A program made the translations under genes and the position numbers. From Letharia columbiana (taxonomy: Eukaryota > Ascomycota > Lecanoromycetes > Lecanorales > Parmeliaceae): 64,000 bases of DNA. Under the pieces are notes generated by a model that was not told the origin of the DNA, did no database searches, and was given only the letters and a program-made list of their open reading frames with translations. Location of the stretch: the NCBI RefSeq assembly GCF_014066305.1, contig NW_023501063.1, positions 124,001 to 188,000 on the forward strand, read 5' to 3'. Shown in pieces: positions 45,423 to 58,578 of the stretch; the stretch's first letter is position 1, and each line of letters starts with the position of its first letter.

Positions 45423-47653
45423 GATGCTTCGAGCTCGGTGACTCGGTGATATTGTTCCCCTTCCTCAAGTATGCGTATGGGGGAAGAAGGTTGAGGTTGT
45501 TTTGGAGAAGAATTGGATGTGTAATGAGGGCTTGTTTGAGAGCCTTGCCTGCCGCAGTCGAGCTGCACTGCCGGCCGATCTCGCCACAAAGTTTGCGACG
45601 CTTCTCTCCCTCCCTCTCTCTCTCTCTCTTCCCTTCAATTAAGCACGAGGTCGCTGGGTAGACGAGTTGATGGACGAAGTGAAAAGGTGGTCAGTAAGAT
45701 GTATGGATGAGAGGAGAAGGTCGCCTCTGAGAGGAGGACGACGACTCTTGACAGAGTGAGTAAGGTAAGTCTTTCCTTTGAAATTTGACCCTTGCCGTCA
45801 CGGGGAAGAGAGGACGCGTGGATCCTGACTTGCGTAAGCTTCTATCTACCCAATCAAATCTTCGGATTTGACGATGAGTAAGCTGAGGCTCTTGGCATCA
45901 GGCGCCAAGGCGCTTTATTGCTTTTACTCTAAAAAGTACCTTGTAAGTTTCCAACTACTCTATCTCTGAGCTTGAATTCACAGTAGTTTCTACAGTTCTT
46001 GTTGTGGAATCTGCATGCTCGTCGGCGTGGCTTTGCTGTCCGGCAGCTTTTTAGCCAATAAATGTCAATGTCCCTTCTTCAAACAAAGTCACAATTCCAA
46101 CTTTCTCGCTGCCCTGTTGTTGTCCTGGAATCTGGATTCCAATCCGCCGCCCAGAGTCTGGATCCGGCACAGAGTAGGAAAAGGCCAACGGTCCAGATGC
46201 CATGATAGCTTCTTTTTTCATGTTCCTCGGCGTCGCGACTCTCGTCTGAATCAGAGGGTCTGCGCAAGTCGGAGAGGCGACAACTAGAGTACGCAATTGA
46301 GGAACCTCGCATGTACGGGCTTATATAGGTCTAGCGTAGAAGACAAGCATACGCGTTCCCAACATTGGACGCTTCTTGTCATCTCCATCGCATCCAAGGA
46401 CAGTACCTTACCAAGTGACTAGTTGACGCTGGGCTTTACCGCTTTTAGTACCCTCGTACCAATCGAGTTGAAGCACTATGGCACCGAGGATGCCCAGCTA
46501 CCTTTACCTTTACAAGACAAGTAGGTTTGACTATGTTTTTGATCTGCTCAGCGTGAAAGTCTCTATCGCATATGAGTTCTTGGGACATTGAAGATCGCAG
46601 AAGCAGGACATAAGGCATTCGATCAAATGCATCGCCTGTGTTACCTGCTCGTGAACCTTTTGATTACGAATGATAGCAGAAAGTTGCGTGATATTTGTCG
46701 ACGCTAGATGATTAGGTACTCGTAACATGAGACAGCGTGACCTCCGACTTGCTTGCATACATTGTCGTGATCTTGACATCAAACAACGAGCCCAATCTGT
46801 TCTTGATGGGAAAAAGTCAGAGAAAAGATGACAACGAGTTTGAGAAGGTGCGGCTCAAGAAGGCTGTGATTGGCTATGGCTGCGTCGTTGCTTATTGAGC
46901 CGAGGGTAGAGTCACCGTCATTGTTGTCATGAGCTAAGGCACAGAATTGCACTTCCGCACCATGAATCCACCAACATCCCGCCTACTACCCTGCATCTTA
47001 AATCCTTCTAATCCAGACCACCCTCCAACACCTACCAAGTCCGTACGCGTGTCCACTCAATGTCCTGTACCTCTGATGACCTGGTCCAGCAGTTGTTACC
47101 CAGTATCTCTTAGTCCTCGCTCCAGGGAAGCTCGCCACCGCCGCCGCCTAGAGATCTGTCGAGGTTCGACCACGCATTGTATGATCATGTTGGATGGCAA
47201 CTAGCTCATTGAGTGTCCTTGATGTTTCATCGCCGCGGACTGTGATCCCCATGTGTTCCAGCTCAATATAGGGGATCCCGAGGCATATACCCACAATGAG
47301 AGCTGTCTGGAAATCAAGATCAGAGAAGATGGTCCTAGAAATGCCTCGTGGCTGTACCAAGATGTTGCCAGGTGAGAATAGGCTCGACAGATGAAGTAAG
47401 GGTGAATGAGGTCAATAGGGCGGGGAAGGAGGGAAAGGAGTGGGAAGAGGCTTGCATTGCGGCAGGTCGAAGGTGGAAATAAAAGTTGATGATGACCAAC
47501 GGATTAAAGCGTTGGATCGACAAGAACAACACAATGCAGGATCGATCGTAAAGTGGGTCACTCCGATATCAGTAGCCACCGAGACATGAGCCGATGGCAA
47601 GCACATCATTCGTACTCGAGCATCAGTTAATAGCTTTTTGGAAGAATTCGTCG
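45423..47653. other. Intergenic, about 2.2 kb, no confident gene
   Basis: A CT microsatellite lies near 45605-45640 upstream of png1. A plus-strand frame at 46962-47204 and a minus-strand frame at 46531-46782 are too short and featureless to call. Confidence 0.45.
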
Positions 47654-50600
47654 CTATGGATCCCACTCCTGATTCCCCAAGTACGGCGGTGGTACGTCCC
47701 AGTCGAACAACGGCCTCTCTACTAATGCAACTTCTAGGCCTGACGGTGAGTCGTCATCTTCTTCGCCCACAGCTGCTTCGTCACCTGTCTCGCTCCCTAA
47801 TGGCACTATGCCGAGAATGGGTCGGTATTTATATGTGTGCCAGTAAGCAAGGCGTTTGCCATCCCTCATCTTCGCAATGCGGGTGTCATCGTTCTCGGAG
47901 GTATCTGCATCGGTGGAGTTGTCGACATGGCCATTGAGCATGTACCTGTCTGCGTTAATACTGCCTCTTCGAAGCTTGACTAGGGCCTGGTCAGATTCGT
48001 TCGCTAAAACGTAGTCGCCCTCCTCATCAGAAGGGAGATCTTGCTCTGCCTCTAGACTTATCCATTGACCTGCCGCCGCATCTGTTCCGTTGATTTTGCG
48101 CATCTTACGGCCAATGCTTATTCCAAGCTTGGCGTTGGGGATCTTGCTGCCTGCGCCAGTGTCGATCCGGGGACGACTTGCTCTTCTATCCTCATCGTTG
48201 TCCCCGCGCTTTCTCTTGAGGCTAATCTCCTTGCTGATTCCATTTGTGACATTTACGTCTTTTTGCTCGGAGTCCACAGGGGGCAAGTCTCTTGATAGGT
48301 CAAACATCCACAGCCACGAAACACCATAGACCCATATCCTCTCATTGTGACCTCTCACATCCCACACAGCGCTCTTTGCTCTATCTCTGAGGTCTTGAAA
48401 TTCTTGGGGTAGGCGTGATGTCGGATTCCTTCGGGACCAGTCTGATATCCTGCCTGACAGAACGTTGAATTCGTAGATTTGGTTTTCGGCCGTAAGTATG
48501 AATAGTCTATCCTCGCCATTCGGTATATCGTGAGAGTGTGGGTGTGGATTATGGCGGGTTGGGTGTACGCCTATATTGCCGTTCGTTAGAGTCCCAGTGG
48601 CTTGCGTGGTCGACGGTCGAAAGGAAAGGACGAGAGGAGCGGCGGGCAGCTTTGCTAGCAGTGAGGCGGCTGGATTTCGAATCCAATGTTCACCGAAAAT
48701 AATAATACGACTGTCTTCTTCTCCGCTGTCTTCCTCATCAGATGAGTCAAACTTGTCTGCGGCGTCTGCGGGATTCGGTTTCTCGTCATTTCCTTGTGTA
48801 AGATCCTCGTGGCCTTCGATTACCCAGGTATCGAGGAATCCTGAGATGTCTGAGACTGCCAGGATTCGACTGTCAGCAGAAAAGGTAAGGCGGTTTATCG
48901 ATCTGTTATAGCTGCCTAGACTTGCGTCATTGGCCTTGGTGGTCGATGTATCGCGACGTAGCCGCTTCAGCTCAACTGATGTTTGCAAGAAAACCGGGGA
49001 CACTTTGTCATCATTGATTTTCGATCTCCTGTAAAGCTGAATACTGTTGTCGGCTCCGATTGTTGCTAGCCATCTTGTGTCCGGCGAAAATTGTATCATC
49101 TTGGCTTGTCGCTTACTCAAGTCCGCGAAGGTCTGAGTTTGCTCAAGCTTCTGGACTTTGAGCATACCAGATCTGAGACGCAAATGGAAGACTCTAAGTT
49201 CTGCCATGGTCGCGACTGCAAAATTCTTCCCATCTGATGATATATCTGCTGATGTAATCGACTCATCGCCCTGCGCTGGATATTAATATTCACACCTGAG
49301 GAGGGTTGGGTTGGAAATCTGACCTGAAGAGCGATTTTGGCAACGAGTCTTCTTCCTTGCGGCCCACGAACGTCTGGAGATGATCCCTCGTCCGTCTGCT
49401 TCTTCGAACATTTCGAAATTGTCCAGATTCTAACCTCTCGATCCCACCAACTTACCAACAAACGCTTTTTAGATGCACTTCGGACGTTGGGTTCTTGTGG
49501 GAGACTGGCAAGAGTGCGATGGTGTTCTCGCCCGAATTCTTGGATTGGTACGATGATAGGCATTGTGTCGAGTCCTGTGACTTAGTCAGAATTGGTACTG
49601 CATGCGAATGGAGAAGTATAGCGTACCTCCTGACACTAGGATGCTCAGACCCTTGGTTTCGAACGTAGCCATGGCTTTGACATCATTCTGATGCATCCGT
49701 TGATGTGTAATCTTAGCCCATCGATGACCCTCTCCTGGGCGCCCACTGCTCGTCCTTCTATACAGTGTGGTCCTTCGGTCCATACCACCACTGAAGACCG
49801 ATTGACCATCTGCGCTCACCGCAACATCCAAGATGTCTGCGTCGTGGCTTTTGATGCGCTGCAGTAATGCATGATTTTTGCCATCCCAGAAGCATAGCGT
49901 TCCTGTGGAGTCACCAGAGACGATCGTGCCATCAAGTAGACATTTCACGGACCACACCAAAGTCTCTTTGGGGCCACCCTTCGGTCCAGGCCCTAGCGTC
50001 ATGTTTCGCACCTGCTGACCATTGCGCATATTGTATATTCGTATGGTACTATCTGCGTGACCTGCAATGATGGTATGGCGGGTTTGAAAAGTCAGGCTCA
50101 AGACTCGAGATCTCTTCTTTGGTGGTCTTGCGAGAATTCTTTTAAATCGTAGATCATCGTCCGTTGTATCGAGCAAAATAATAGCACCGTCCGCACACCC
50201 AACAGCTAAGTCTTGTATCTGTGATTCATCCTCTTTTTCTGGTCTTCCACCGCTTTTCCAGGGGTTTTGAGCAGGTGGTCTTTGGGCTGCGCTGCCATAC
50301 ACCAGATCTCTCCATAATTGCCTGCCGAGTGTCGTGCGGGCCTCCCTGTCCCAAGCTCCCACTCAGTCACTGCTGTCGAATATCCAATGCTGAAAAGTCT
50401 CAGCTTTCCGGCAATAATCTTGCCGCTCTTGTCCACATCTTCCGGGCCTTGCGTCCACACTAGCCCTTCGATGCTTCGATCTTTTGCCCCTCGAAATATG
50501 CTTTCCTGATACCACGAGCCTCTAAGTGGATTCCAGATCTCGATGTCGCCGTTGGCTCGGCCAATCGCAACTCGTAGGCTTTGGGGTCCTTTGCCCGGAT

Positions 50601-50685
50601 GTGTTGGGGAGGAAGGATGAGAAAATGCAAGGGCGTTTATGGCAGAAGGAGGGTAGGGCACAAAGCGGCAGCGATGAATATCCAT
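47654..50685 (-). CDS. utp4: UTP4/Cirhin-type WD40 protein of the small-subunit processome, ~975 aa, apparent one-base deletion
   Basis: Exons 50685-49627, 49574-49324 and 49270-47654 are joined by introns of 52 and 53 nt. The N-terminus MDIHRCRFVPYPPSAINALAF and repeats such as RANGDIEIWNP, DLAVGCADGAIILLD, AGHADSTIRIYN, SGDSTGTLCFWDGKNH, FSGGMDRRTTLY and LATIGADNSIQLY are the tandem WD40 propellers of UTP4, a component of the t-UTP/UTP-A complex needed for 18S rRNA maturation in the nucleolus. Within exon 1 the frame changes by one base. Sequence before about 50240 reads PGKAVEDQKK, and after it EDESQIQDLAVG in another frame. One missing base in the A5 run (plus strand 50234-50238) would restore it. 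Total length is otherwise one base short of a multiple of three. Confidence 0.93.
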
Positions 50686-53500
50686 AATTGATAACTGTCA
50701 AACATCAACTCTGCCACCTCAAAGTGGGGGGATGGTTTCCATAAAGTCTAGCAAGCAGTCAAATGTCTACTTTAGAGAGTTTGGTTCTAAATGTCGTGAT
50801 GTGGAGCAGAAAACTTCCAGATCGCCAGGCAACTTTAATCGGAGGGAAATTTGTCCCGGAGACTTCTCGCTAAAAAGTTGTTCCGTGGGAATAACGTTCC
50901 CAAATCCCTACGGCAATGTATACATATATAAGAGGCACTGTTTTACGGATATCTTTACAGGAGGATCAGTCCTATGCCCTTGGTGTCGGAAATTGTGTTT
51001 GCCGAGTTCATCCTTTCAAGGCATAACATCATGCACAGAATAAGGGGCACATTGGCAATCCGTAGTAATAAACGAATATCAAGTGACTAATGAGTAGCAT
51101 AGGCTCTGAAACAGCCATACTACGTCGTAGCCATAGAGCATATCCTTTTGGAAGTCTTGTGCAGTAGCAAACGCATGTCACGGTAATAGACGGTGACGGA
51201 CGGAGACACAGCATTTGTCGGGAAAATGTTATGGTGGTAGAAAAGCAGGGTGAAACTCTAACCTTCTCGATCTTTCATGCTAAGTATGTACACCAAGACA
51301 CATCAATGAGTATCGAGCCTTTTTGTAAGGGCGACGAGAAAAACACTTATCAAGGTTCCAACAGCTGCTTTCGGGTCGAGTCATCAACACAAGCCAATTT
51401 GGGACTTGCTTCTTCTCGTTATATTTTTCAAGGTGGTCATGCTTTCTTGAGAATTGTATCCGTAAGGACTGAACAGAATTTACCTACCTTCCTCCTCATG
51501 GAGAAGCCTTTTTAATTGTGAGAGTCCACCAGGGGTGTCCACGACAAGCTCCTTCCGTGACAGGAAGGGTATTGACATCAGGCGTGCAAAGGTTGAGAGC
51601 CTTGAGATCTGGTAGAGGCTACGAATGAATTCAAAGTAGGTATGAGCTTTGATGCAAGGGTGTTTTTGCACTCCTGGATGCATGTTGCGCAGTAGTGCAG
51701 CGCATGCCATCTCGATCAATTGCATGCGCACTAGAGTATGCAGCACCCGATTCGCGCGTGAGATGCCAAGACTGAGGCAAGAAGGCGGGGCTCAGAAAGT
51801 TTCAGAGAGTTGGACTCCGAGACCGTTGCTTTTCATGCTCATGGGGTCACCTTTCTGTGCTGCATCCCACAGGTCTTGACTCAAACAATGCTTGTAACTG
51901 CTGCCAAGCATGTTATAACTGACGTACTTATATATCCCAGAATCCTTCAATTGGAGCGAAAAACATAGGTTATAAATGGTTTTAGGATTTGTGAGATAGG
52001 GGTAGTGCTTAAGTTTATTGGAGCGAAAAACATACCTACGGGGGCCAGGTTAGCACGCATGTCGGATGAAGTGATACGAGTTCCTTATTCAGGCCTCCCA
52101 CTCACACCTTTAAGAGACATCCCGATGGATCCGAAGGGATGGTCATGGCTGGGATGTGCCCTGCTATTTGTAAAAAAGGATTTGGGGGCTTGCTTTAGTG
52201 CTCGGTTCTCGTCCCCGCAGATGCGCGTCTTTGCACGCGTCTAATGAGAGAAATTTCCACACGCGTAAATTGGAAATCTCGCTCGCCATCATACCTAGTC
52301 AGAGTCCGAGGACTCTAAGAGCAGAGAAGCTCGGGTGCCAGTACATTATTGGCCCAGCTCTGATCCAGACGAGTCCAGCAGAATGACAAGTGGTAATGGA
52401 TCCTGTTACCTTCCAAGAGTCGAACCTTTCATGCAGCTGCGGAGCTCAGGAGAATAATAGGATCCCCGCAATTTGAGTTGGTCAGACGTGCTGTCTCAGA
52501 TTGCTCGATGCGTTATGGGGCTTGTGCTTCTCGCATCTGAAGTTGGTGGCTTATCAACGGCAGAGAATCAGCTCATCGTTGGCATTACCGTAACCATAGT
52601 CTGAGGGTCCGAACAGCTTTCAATTCCTGATCTGACTTGTGGAACGTTTGTCTCAAGAGCTTTCTTTGCAGCAGCAGAGATTCCGAGGGTACTCAAGTAG
52701 CGAGAATAGCCTTGCATACGGAGTAGAGCAAGGGCTGAAGTGTCATGCGGCTCTCCAACCAAAGGCCACATGGGATGGCGAATTCCAGATAATAAATGTG
52801 ACACCTCAGGCCACCGCCAAAAGCATGATGCCGTCAAGGCGGAGATGAAGAATCATCAGTCTTACCAAAAGGGGTAGTGCATGTCGCGCTGGCAAGGTAT
52901 GGAAACAGGGAAAGGACTCGATCTTTTAGGGCTGCGTGTTGGCTGCATGATGCTAGTACCATCAGATCCATTGGTAGCGAAGGGGGACTCGACTTGTATG
53001 GATCGAGAGCCGCTTTTCGTTTGACCATGAGAACGCGAATGACGATCAATCGGTAGGAAATCGGAGCTGGGAAGCGTAGCAATAGGTCGCGCATATTACG
53101 CCGCCAGTGTAGTCTGTTGGATCAGCAGCGTCCTTTCACAAGCCGTAAGCTCAGCGTATCGACAGGTTCCATAGACCCTACAAGACAAGAACTCAGGAAG
53201 AAAAAGAGTGTTCGAGATTGCGGACTGGTGATGAAACCACAGAGCCACGGTACTCCTGCTTCTTGAAATAACAGAGATGAAAAAGAGCGTATGGAACAGG
53301 AACGGAGTTAAACCAAGTAGCTAGACACGCGCGACTCAGGGATTCGACGCCAGGCCAACCTGTAAGGGTTGATAGATAACCACTTAACCAGTATCAGTAA
53401 CCAGGCACTCTGAAGCACTCATAGGCTCAAACGTTCAGGCCGCTCTAGGGCACTAAGCCCCATGCAGTACCCCTGCAGCTCAAGCCCGAAGCAACGAAAT
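50686..53500. other. Gene-poor stretch, weak minus-strand candidates
   Basis: A minus-strand frame from 53094 (MRDLLLRFPAPISYRL...) could splice near 52862 (G|GTAAGA) to a short exon ending with WNSPSHVAFGWRAA, giving about 96 aa. Another minus frame at 51746-51480 is also mildly coding. Neither shows a domain, so I do not call them as genes. Confidence 0.35.
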
Positions 53501-55242
53501 CTTGAATCTTAACTTGTGCCAGCCTTCGAACTTCTCTCCTCATCCTGTGGAGAGCAGTGCTTCTTCTCTACCTCACCACACCCTCTACCTCCCCTTCTCC
53601 CCCTCATTGCCCTCGGACTCTCCTCTGCCAGTCATACAGAGGCTCAGAGTGGGCGTGGAGTTCGTCAGATGCATCAGAAATAATTCTGGGCGGCTTTCGA
53701 CTCCAATTCCCTACTGCCGTGCGGGTGTAGAGTCCTCACGTCTTCAACCTCGACACCCTCTTTCACCCACGGCAGCAAGTCATCAATTCCTCGTTTCCCT
53801 CGTTTCCTCTTGTCATCCGTCCTCATCATCGTCACCTGGCCACGGTTGTCACGACTTCATCTATCCTCCACTCCCTCCAAAGACCAGCATCGTCTGCCGA
53901 GCTCGCCAACCGTCGTCCTTGTACCGCAATTCACTACGGAACTCAGCCGCAGACGAATTGATTGTCACACAATACTTCGGAGTAGTACATATGGTCAGTT
54001 GGAAGTGAATGGTAAGGTACATGGTTTTTTCCCTCGTGCATTCCTCGTTGGCCCAGTACAAGGAGGTCAGGGGACGTCACAGTAAACGCCATTCCTCTTC
54101 TACAAGGTCACTTTATGCGGAATGTGTTGGTCTGGTTCCAACCGGACAATTGGCTACCGTCAGAACGCAAGCCGGACATCATTGGATGCAGCCTGCGGCG
54201 ACTTTACTACAGGCTTCAACCAGTCTTCAAGACCCATCCCTCCTACACTTCATCCCATCCTGGATGTCCCTCCCACAGCTCTCTGTCCTCGCGTGGTCAT
54301 GGGTGCAAGTCAATACTCGACCTCAGTCCTAGCGGATTTCCCCGTTTGGAATCCAGCCAATTTTCTCCAATCGCTCAGCATCGTTTTACAACTCTCCGAA
54401 AAAGATATAGAGAGCTTGTTTCTCATCATGAAGTCAATCTTACAAAATACGCGACCATTACGCGTACCTTTGCTCGCGTCGTGATTATGTTAGATTTCTT
54501 GCTTTTTTGCCTGCGATCACAACACATGATACTAAATTGCTGACTATTTTCTCTTTATCATAGAGACACTGCATTGAAACTTTCGTTGAAACGGGGTCCC
54601 TCTTCCTTACCCTGCCGTCGCCTACTCTAGAGGCTCCGAGTTAACCCCGCACTCGAGGCATGTCAGCTACAATTGTTCCTCAGAAGCTCGTGCTGACACT
54701 ACTAATTCCAGGGTCCCAAGTTCACATTCTCGGCATTACGACCTCATACCCAATCCGTTAGTGGAGACGTTAGCTCGTCCTCTACCGACTCTGTAGAGGC
54801 AATCCGCCCAAGTCATTCCAGAAAATCGCGGAAATACTTGACAAGATTGCAAGGGATTTGAGCCCTGGTTACCATCATCTCATTAATCCCAATCCGTCTA
54901 GGTAAGCAACAAGGCAATCCCTCTGATTCGATGGCTGGTCATCGTACTCGCTTTTGATTTGACGACGCTCCCTGTCCCTGTAAAACCTGTCCCTCGTGCT
55001 CTGTTCCAAGGGCTAACATTTTGAGCCTAGAGCCCAGGACTCCGTTATATCTACTACTGCTGGCCACTTGACAAACAGGGCAACCTCAAGTCACTCCTTA
55101 TCTTCGTTCCAACTAATTACGATCCTTGATCAATAATCTCACCCAAGTCACTCCCTTTTTATTGTTAGTGTTTAAAGCGTCTGAACCAGAAAAGATATCA
55201 TTGTTTTCGACTATTGCAGGAAGCAATCATTAACCGTCCATC
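53501..55242 (+). promoter_or_regulatory. Long upstream region / probable leader of the G1 cyclin gene
   Basis: 1.7 kb of pyrimidine-rich, AUG-containing DNA before the cyclin start. It holds several short plus-strand frames (for example 53502-54008 and 54122-54484) without domain signal. Pyrimidine richness and the absence of another gene suggest a long promoter plus 5' leader, possibly with upstream frames. The transcript start is not visible. Confidence 0.4.
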
Positions 55243-56531
55243 ATGGCCTACTACCGCAATCAATGTGACAGCTACTTTGTGGAGTCTCATGAAGACCAGG
55301 AAAAGAGGTTCCGAGAAGAGCTGAGGGAACGCGATAGGCGCCAGAAATGGCAAACACAGCTTGCCATTGCCGAGGATCTATCTCAACTGATAAGCTGTGA
55401 ATATCGAGACGATGTTCTGCAGCACATGGAAACGATGGAGGTCAAGCGCCTCGAAGCTCGATAATTGGTTACATTCATGCTGACACTCATGTTCAGGGCA
55501 AGACGTTGCCAGATGTTGCCTCAATCGACATCCAGACAGAGATCAAATGGTTCATGCGTCCATACCTCGTTGACTTCTTGATTGAAGCTCACACATCGTT
55601 CGGCCTGCTACCAGAGACTCTCTTCTTGACCATCAACCTACTTGACCGATATTGTTCTCGCCGAGTTGTATACAAGAAGCATTACCAGCTGGTGGGATGT
55701 TCGGCATTGCTCATAGCTGCGAAGTATGGTGACCGAAAAGACCGCGTGCCCACCATCAAAGAGCTCAAGCAAATGTGTTGTGGACTCTACGAAGACGACA
55801 TGTTCACTCAGATGGAATGGCATGTGCTGCAGACTCTTGACTGGATCATTGGCCATCCTACGATTGACAGCTTCCTCCAATTGGCGCTTGAGAAGGTGGC
55901 TTACGATCCAGAAGTGGAGCACATGGCATGCTATATCTCAGAAATCGCCATGTTTCAGAAGGAGTTCGTCTCCAAGCGCCCATCCGACATGGCTCGTTCT
56001 TCATTGGCTTTGGCACGGTGCATCCTCAGCCGCCCCCAAGCTTTAAGTACTGAATGGGTCGCGAAATATGACTCTGATACCTTGTTCACTCTGTCCAAGC
56101 AACTACTTCGACCCTCCAAGGTCCTGCGTACTAAGTATCAGGCGGCTCATCTTTCGCGAGTATCCATCATTCTAGAGGACGTCCTAGCTAGGCAAGTCTC
56201 GATCGGCAGATGCTCTGCCAATGCTCCACCTACCCCGCCATCGGAGAAGTGCTCTGAGAATTTTGGAAATTTCCCACACAACGTAATGCCCGTCACGCCG
56301 ACGAAGCCATCACAACTTGTTCCCGGCATCAACAATGGTTGCCCCACGCCTCCAATTACCCCAACACACGAGGAGTACTTCAACGTCAATCAAAATCCAT
56401 TTAAGACCAATCAAAATCCAGGTCTGGGAGGCATACGTCGTCCGCCAACCCCTGGAAGCCTGCCGCGATTCCAGCAACAAGCAGTGCCATTCTCGCTGCC
56501 ACCAATCAGTCAGATGGCTCCGATGTATTAG
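55243..56531 (+). CDS. G1/S-specific cyclin (CLN/Puc1 type), 410 aa
   Basis: Exon 1 (55243-55440) and exon 2 (55497-56531) join through a 56-nt intron (GTCAAG donor, GCTGAC branch, TTCAG acceptor), giving 410 aa. The cyclin box covers about residues 80-205: EIKWFMRPYLVDFLIEAH (quoted in part), LNLLDRYCSRR-like LLDRYCSRRVV, ALLIAAKYGDR, and ELKQMCCGLYEDDMF with the following LQTLDW. The WFMRPYLVDFL opening is typical of fungal G1 cyclins, not mitotic B-type cyclins (MRAILVDWL). It activates the main Cdk at cell-cycle start. The C-terminus is Pro/Thr-rich with several TP sites (TPPSEK, TPTKPS, TPPITPTHE), expected Cdk phosphorylation and turnover sites. Its very long upstream region suggests tight control of expression. 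Confidence 0.95.
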
Positions 56532-58578
56532 GCTTATATGTTCTACAAGCCGACCCCCCCTCAATCGAATCATCTTCGCAGATGTTCTGGCCTTTTTATT
56601 AACCATAGCTGACCGACCATTGCATCCACCGTGGATCTCCTCGGCCAGACTCTGCGGCTTGTGAATGCTAGGTCATCGCATCTCACAGCATCTACTTTGT
56701 ACCATACCCACCATCATTTTCGCATTAGCCACATTGTCAGTTTAGCATTGATAGCGTCCAGTCCAGCATCGGTTATGTCACGTTATAGTTTTCTCCATCG
56801 GCCTTAGCTCATCGTCTTGTTCGCGGTACATGAAACGGAAGGCCATCACTGGCGGATCATATCAAAAGCGATCATACATTGCAGCACCAGCTCATGCTCA
56901 TCGAGGGAAGAGCCTAGGGGCCCCGGGAAATTGTTCAGCAGGCTTGGATATTTTGATCCAAGGCCGTCAGGATATGAGGGGAGGGACGTACATCCAGCAG
57001 CAACAGCATGCAAACCTTCTTTACCGCCCAACAGCACCAGTACCCGCGAGGGTCTGTCTTACGCTGTCTTTGGCCTTTTCGCTTTAGCTCGTGGGGAGGA
57101 GGGGGGAGGAGGAGATACCCGATAGAGCTCGCGCCCACGTCGATTCCAATCGCTTGTATATTAGGAATGGCTCCCGTGGTGCCTCAGCTACACACACACA
57201 CTCTCTCTAATAATGGAAACGAAATGAATCAAACCCCTGCCGTCTCCTCCCGTTGCTTCTGTAAGAGACATCGCCGCCTCCTCCTCCCTCCTCTTTGAAC
57301 CCAAGATGCCATCGCCCCATGAACTCGCATCCCTCTCCCCCCTAAACAAACAAGAACATCCCCCCCCCTCCCTCCCTCCCTCGGATCCCAAAGCCCCTCC
57401 CTTCCTATCCCACCCCTCCCTCCCCCCTCCATCCCCCCTCCCTCCCTCCAATCCCTCAACATCGAGCACGAGCACGACCTCAGTCAATAAAGAGTTCGTC
57501 GCCCTGCCATTCTCTGCCCTTCTCTGCTTCTGCCATTCCATTCCCTGCCCTTCCCACACAACAGATACGATAGAAACCCAAACCCAACCATCGACACTCC
57601 CCGCTCTCCCGTCGACGGCGGCAGGATTCCGCGTCTCGTGGTCGGATGACACGGTAGTCGGAAATGTCACGGGGGTGTGTGCGTGCCTGGCTGTTGGGTG
57701 TGTCGTGGCTGGCTGGTGTCGTGCCTGGGTGTTGGGTGCGGGGGTGGGGTGCGGGGGTCGGCGTTTTTTTTGGCGGTTTGGGGGTTGGGGGTCGGTGTGG
57801 CGGCGTTTGTTTTTGTGGGGTGGGTGGGTGGGTGGGTGGGTGGGTGGGTGAGGTGGGTAGGTGAGTGGGTGAGTGGGTGAGTTGTTTCTATTGCTGATGC
57901 TGATGCTGATGTGAGTGGGTGGGTGGGTGCTTGATGGGACGAATGAGGGGGTTTGGGGGGGGGTGGCGGGGTTGTGGGGTTTTGGGATGTGGGGGGTGGG
58001 GGGAGGGAGGGGGGGAGGGAGATGGGGGAGGAGGAGGGGAAGGAGGGGGGAGATGGGGGGAGAGAGGGGAAAAGGAGAGAGGAGGGGGAGAATGGGAGAT
58101 GGGGAGATAGGAGGGGGAGGGAGGGGGAGATGGGTTAGTGGGAGGGAGAGGAGAGACGGAGAGGAGAGAAGGGGAGAAGAGAAGGAGAGAGGGACGGATG
58201 GCTAGAACAAGGGGACGAGGAAGCCGTGGCGAAAAGGTTAGGTGTCTGCACAGCTGGAAGATGAATGAGACGCGTGAAGAAGGCGGGTGTCTATGGCTGT
58301 TGGGAGACGGGGGGGGGTTTTTCCGAGGAGGCTGGCTGTTGCACTTCAGCGAGAACATCTACCACCGCTGCGCTTGGAGTCCAAGTTGGAACCTCATCCC
58401 GAGGGTTTCCCGAAAATGCTGCTTTCCTATAAATGCCCTGGCAAAATGGATAGATACAACCGGGCAGCGCAACCAACTCCCGGTATGTTGCCTTCAATCT
58501 CGATCCAGCAACAAGCATCATTAAAGTGGTATATCGATTCCGCCCGCAGAGTACCACGCATAGTCCCCCAAAAGTATT
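56532..58578. other. Intergenic with strongly strand-biased G/C tracts
   Basis: From 56532 to 57300 I see no supported gene. 57306-57670 has an open plus-strand frame ending in ordinary sequence (GFRVSWSDDTVVGNVTG), but its first half is poly-Pro/Ser from C-rich DNA, so I do not call it. The G-rich block is listed separately. Confidence 0.4.
57340..58200 (+). repeat. C-rich then G-rich low-complexity block
   Basis: 57355-57450 is C-rich (CCCTCCC units). 57720-58200 is G-rich, with a (GTGG)n-type GGGTGGGT run at about 57815-57855 and long GGGAGGGGG purine tracts to about 58190. Multiple G-runs of three or more make quadruplex formation on the plus strand likely. Confidence 0.9.

Noticed and set aside
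57229..58358. Pro/Gly/Arg-rich frames in the G/C tracts
   Set aside because: Low-complexity artefacts of strand-biased DNA.
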